Shown here piece by piece: positions 62,349-64,000 of a stretch of DNA of 64,000 bases. Position numbers and translations under genes: made by a program. The stretch spans positions 602,445 through 666,444 of the forward strand of contig CAWGPY010000001.1 of NCBI GenBank assembly GCA_963824595.1. The letters are read 5' to 3'. The stretch is from Cybelea sp963824595 (GTDB lineage: Bacteria > Vulcanimicrobiota > Vulcanimicrobiia > Vulcanimicrobiales > Vulcanimicrobiaceae). Within the stretch, counting starts at the first letter, position 1. Each line of letters begins with the position of its first letter. The notes under the pieces were generated by a model. The model saw only the letters and a program-made list of their open reading frames with translations, ran no database searches and had not been told where the DNA came from.

Positions 62349-62900
62349 TAGATTCGCAAGCCGTAGAGGCCGGCGCAACCGTCGTCGCTGCATTGGGCGC
62401 GCTCGCGGCGGCATTATACACAAGGCGGGCCATAGAAGTGAACCGCAAGGCTGCCAGGACTCGACTGACGGTTGACCTTTTCGAGACAGCGATGGCGGCT
62501 AGGCTTATGCAGAACATAAATGCGCTCCTGAAATCCCGCCCTACGTTGACTAACTGCCGCGCCAATCTTGAAATGCGCCTCGCGATGCTAACCTCGCTTC
62601 CGCAAGAGGAACGCGAGCAGTACCTCGACTTACTCGGCATCATGGGCTATGCGGGAGAGCTATACACCCAGGGCGCCCTCGAAATAGAGGTTGTTCCGAT
62701 CGCGGGCCGCGGACTTTATCGCGGTCGCGTTCTACTTGCTAGAGCCCGCAGTCGCGGACGGCCTTCGAAGCCGCCTGCTGCGCCAGAGTATGCTTACACT
62801 AGCTCGCGAGTGCGTGGCCTACCGCAACCGAACGCCGCGCACGTTTGACGATAAGCCAGAGTGGCGAACCTACACGATTCCCGCCTCGTTTCCGGACTAA
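62345..62900 (+). pseudogene. Frameshifted membrane-anchored helical protein (DUF4760-like, tentative)
   Basis: TTG 62345 starts a helix (ATVVAALGALAAALYTRRAIEVNRKAART) then LTVDLFETAMAARLMQNINALLKSRPT...LLGIMGYAGELYTQGALE. Near 62700 the frame shifts, and RAADFIAVAFYLLEPAVADGLRSRLLRQ...EWRTYTIPASFPD finishes it. The pattern of a helix followed by a soluble helical domain resembles DUF4760-type proteins. Confidence 0.55.
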
Positions 62901-63050
62901 AGATCGCCAGGGAAAAAGGCGAACCCCGCAGGTGCTACAACCTGGAGCTTTGACGGCTTCCGCGGGCTGAAAGATGGAGGTCGCGGCCATTCGCTCCGCT
63001 ACGAAGCCCACAGCGTCGTCTAAGCCCTCAAGTACCTGGTGGCAACTGCA

Positions 63051-63281
63051 CTATCGTGTGGGCACTTTGACGAGCCAATAGGCAACATCGTCGATCGTGG
63101 CTTTCTTTCGACCGCGGGTGACCTGCGGCGAGAACATAGCCCCTTCGTCCGTGTAGTACTTCACCAGCCAAGCCAGGATATGAGCCCGAGCCTCAGGCGA
63201 GAGAGCCTTCAGAGTGGCTTTCGCTTGTGCGACGGCCAGTGAATCGGTCTCGGGGTAGGTGAACTGCGGCGGTCTCGCCAT
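63051..63281 (-). CDS. 76-residue hypothetical protein
   Basis: ATG 63281. LAVAQAKATLKALSPEARAHILAWLVKYYTDEGAMFSPQ reads as a convincing helical protein, followed by a basic segment. No strong ribosome-binding site. Possibly a DNA-binding or regulatory peptide. Confidence 0.5.
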   Translation of the reverse strand: MARPPQFTYPETDSLAVAQAKATLKALSPEARAHILAWLVKYYTDEGAMFSPQVTRGRKKATIDDVAYWLVKVPTR

Positions 63282-63405
63282 GAGGCGAACAGTTGTTCGA
63301 TTCCACGCTCGTCTCCCCTGGGATTCCACGAAGGGACCTCATGATATACCACATCCCGTCAAATCGCTTATGCTGGTGCAGCGGGCGCTTTCTTACCCTA
63401 TTCGC

Positions 63406-63435
63406 TTGACATGCGAGTGGTCGGTATGTTATGAT
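63406..63435 (+). promoter_or_regulatory. Near-consensus sigma-70 promoter
   Basis: TTGACA (63406-63411), an 18-bp spacer and TATGAT (63430-63435). This is the best -35/-10 match I found. Transcription would begin about 63442, heading toward the zinc-ribbon ORF at 63611. Confidence 0.65.
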
Positions 63436-63453
63436 GAAAGAGTAGGGTGTTGA

Positions 63454-63474
63454 GCTGCGTGAGCAGCGGTTTTT
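63454..63474 (+). terminator. Short hairpin plus T-tract just after the promoter
   Basis: Stem gctgc/gcagc with loop gtga, then ggttttt. It is a weak intrinsic terminator or attenuator only about 15 bp past the predicted transcript start. Confidence 0.35.
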
Positions 63475-63610
63475 CGTTTTCCCATTGGCGCGCCCTGCGC
63501 GGGTGCCCCTCGCGCCGAAGACCTAGGGGCTCGGAATAAAAGGCTCCTGAATAAGGGACCCCTCGTGAATCAGTTCGATCACCGCCGGGCGCAGCCCGCG
63601 CGGTGCGGCG

Positions 63611-64000
63611 GTGCCTGACCTATCCTCAACCGCTAAAGCCGTCAGATTATGCCTCGACTGCGAGATCGAGTTCGAGCCGAAGCACGGCCACCTGAGGTAC
63701 TGCTCCAAGGAGCACTCCAAGAAGGCTCGCGACCGACGATACCAGGCTAAGCGCCCCGAGACCAAGACCGATCGCGTGATCGCCGTTAAAGGCAGCCGAT
63801 GCTGCTCTAACTGCCGATCAAGGACGGGCCGGACCAAGGTTTTCCTTCTGGTGGGACGACTGGGATCGAGTAGAGGAGGTTATGGAGACTGCGATGGTTC
63901 TCTGCGCTACCCCTGTTTTTTTCGATTCAACAGTCAGCTAGCCAAGGAGCGAAAAAGGGTCCGGGTAGTGGAGGCCAGGGCCGAGCCGCCGATTCCAATC
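63611..64000 (+). CDS. Zinc-ribbon-like ORF reaching the window end, possibly frameshifted
   Basis: GTG 63611 gives CLDCEIEFEPKHGHLRYCSKEHSKKARDRRYQAKR, a CxxC...YCS treble-clef-like finger with a basic tail, then SRCCSNC. The frame stays open to 64000, but from about 63850 the better protein-like reading (WWDDWDRVEEVMETAM) is in another frame. So the finger is likely real while the 3' part is uncertain. Resembles phage-type small DNA-binding proteins. Confidence 0.4.
   Translation, partial: MPDLSSTAKAVRLCLDCEIEFEPKHGHLRYCSKEHSKKARDRRYQAKRPETKTDRVIAVKGSRCCSNCRSRTGRTKVFLLVGRLGSSRGGYGDCDGSLRYPCFFRFNSQLAKERKRVRVVEARAEPPIPI

Larger units (their letters stand above)
63282..63610. other. Non-coding stretch with a promoter
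   Basis: No convincing ORF. It contains a strong promoter (63406-63435) and a short hairpin followed by T residues (63454-63474). Otherwise nothing recognisable. Confidence 0.5.

Overview
The window is 64 kb of mostly high-GC bacterial DNA. Genes are densely packed with short overlaps, GTG and TTG starts are frequent, and there is an unusually large exported proteome (lipoproteins, outer-membrane barrels, secreted hydrolases). Repeat lipoproteins with the YGTT motif (GloVer-type), tandem S53 peptidases, YncE/phosphoesterase proteins and lipoproteins starting MKSLGLSRYAL are, from memory, typical of Candidatus Eremiobacterota (WPS-2) genomes. That assignment is an inference; the window has no rRNA or other marker gene. 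No tRNA, rRNA, CRISPR array, integrase or transposase was recognised.

Layout. 1-10.1 kb is a plus-strand run: the end of an outer-membrane receptor, a membrane protein, a GNAT acetyltransferase, two lipocalin-like secreted proteins, glycosylasparaginase, a GH125 mannosidase, a beta-propeller lipoprotein, two tandem phosphoesterases and a GloVer lipoprotein. 10.1-14.9 kb holds membrane proteins (DUF4337-like, two DUF4239-like, a BASS-type transporter, a TRIC channel) and a CYTH-like protein. 14.9-22.4 kb is a sulfatase locus: two arylsulfatases, one formylglycine-generating enzyme that should mature them, an NRAMP-type transporter and an outer-membrane protein, followed by a methyltransferase. 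22.4-28.5 kb has an amino-acid permease, small secreted proteins and two tandem S53 peptidases. 28.5-43 kb has DUF2277, a propeller/phosphoesterase fusion, a haem-oxygenase-like protein, an outer-membrane porin, an ornithine cyclodeaminase-like enzyme, homoserine dehydrogenase plus MetX, a second GloVer lipoprotein and a prolyl oligopeptidase. 43-50.6 kb has an M48 peptidase, a lectin-like/PASTA membrane protein in an operon with an unknown protein and a STAS protein, an outer-membrane protein, a lipase and a HAF-type repeat lipoprotein.

From about 50.6 kb the sequence becomes visibly more A/T-rich and changes character: small unrecognised ORFs, orphan membrane proteins, a trypsin-like lipoprotein next to a membrane coiled-coil protein, and a histone-H1-like basic peptide. 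From 57.5 to 62.9 kb at least five genes are broken by frameshifts, and a roughly 180-bp cassette (5' leader plus lipoprotein signal peptide) occurs three times in front of unrelated 3' ends. This right-hand part looks like an accessory, decaying and recombining region.

Functionally, the left 50 kb describes a cell investing in periplasmic and extracellular breakdown of glycans, sulfate esters, phosphate esters, peptides and lipids. The most unusual items are the repeated leader cassettes with adjacent frameshift decay, the lectin-PASTA/unknown/STAS operon, and three genes whose conserved N-termini can only be reached from ATT or ATC start codons.
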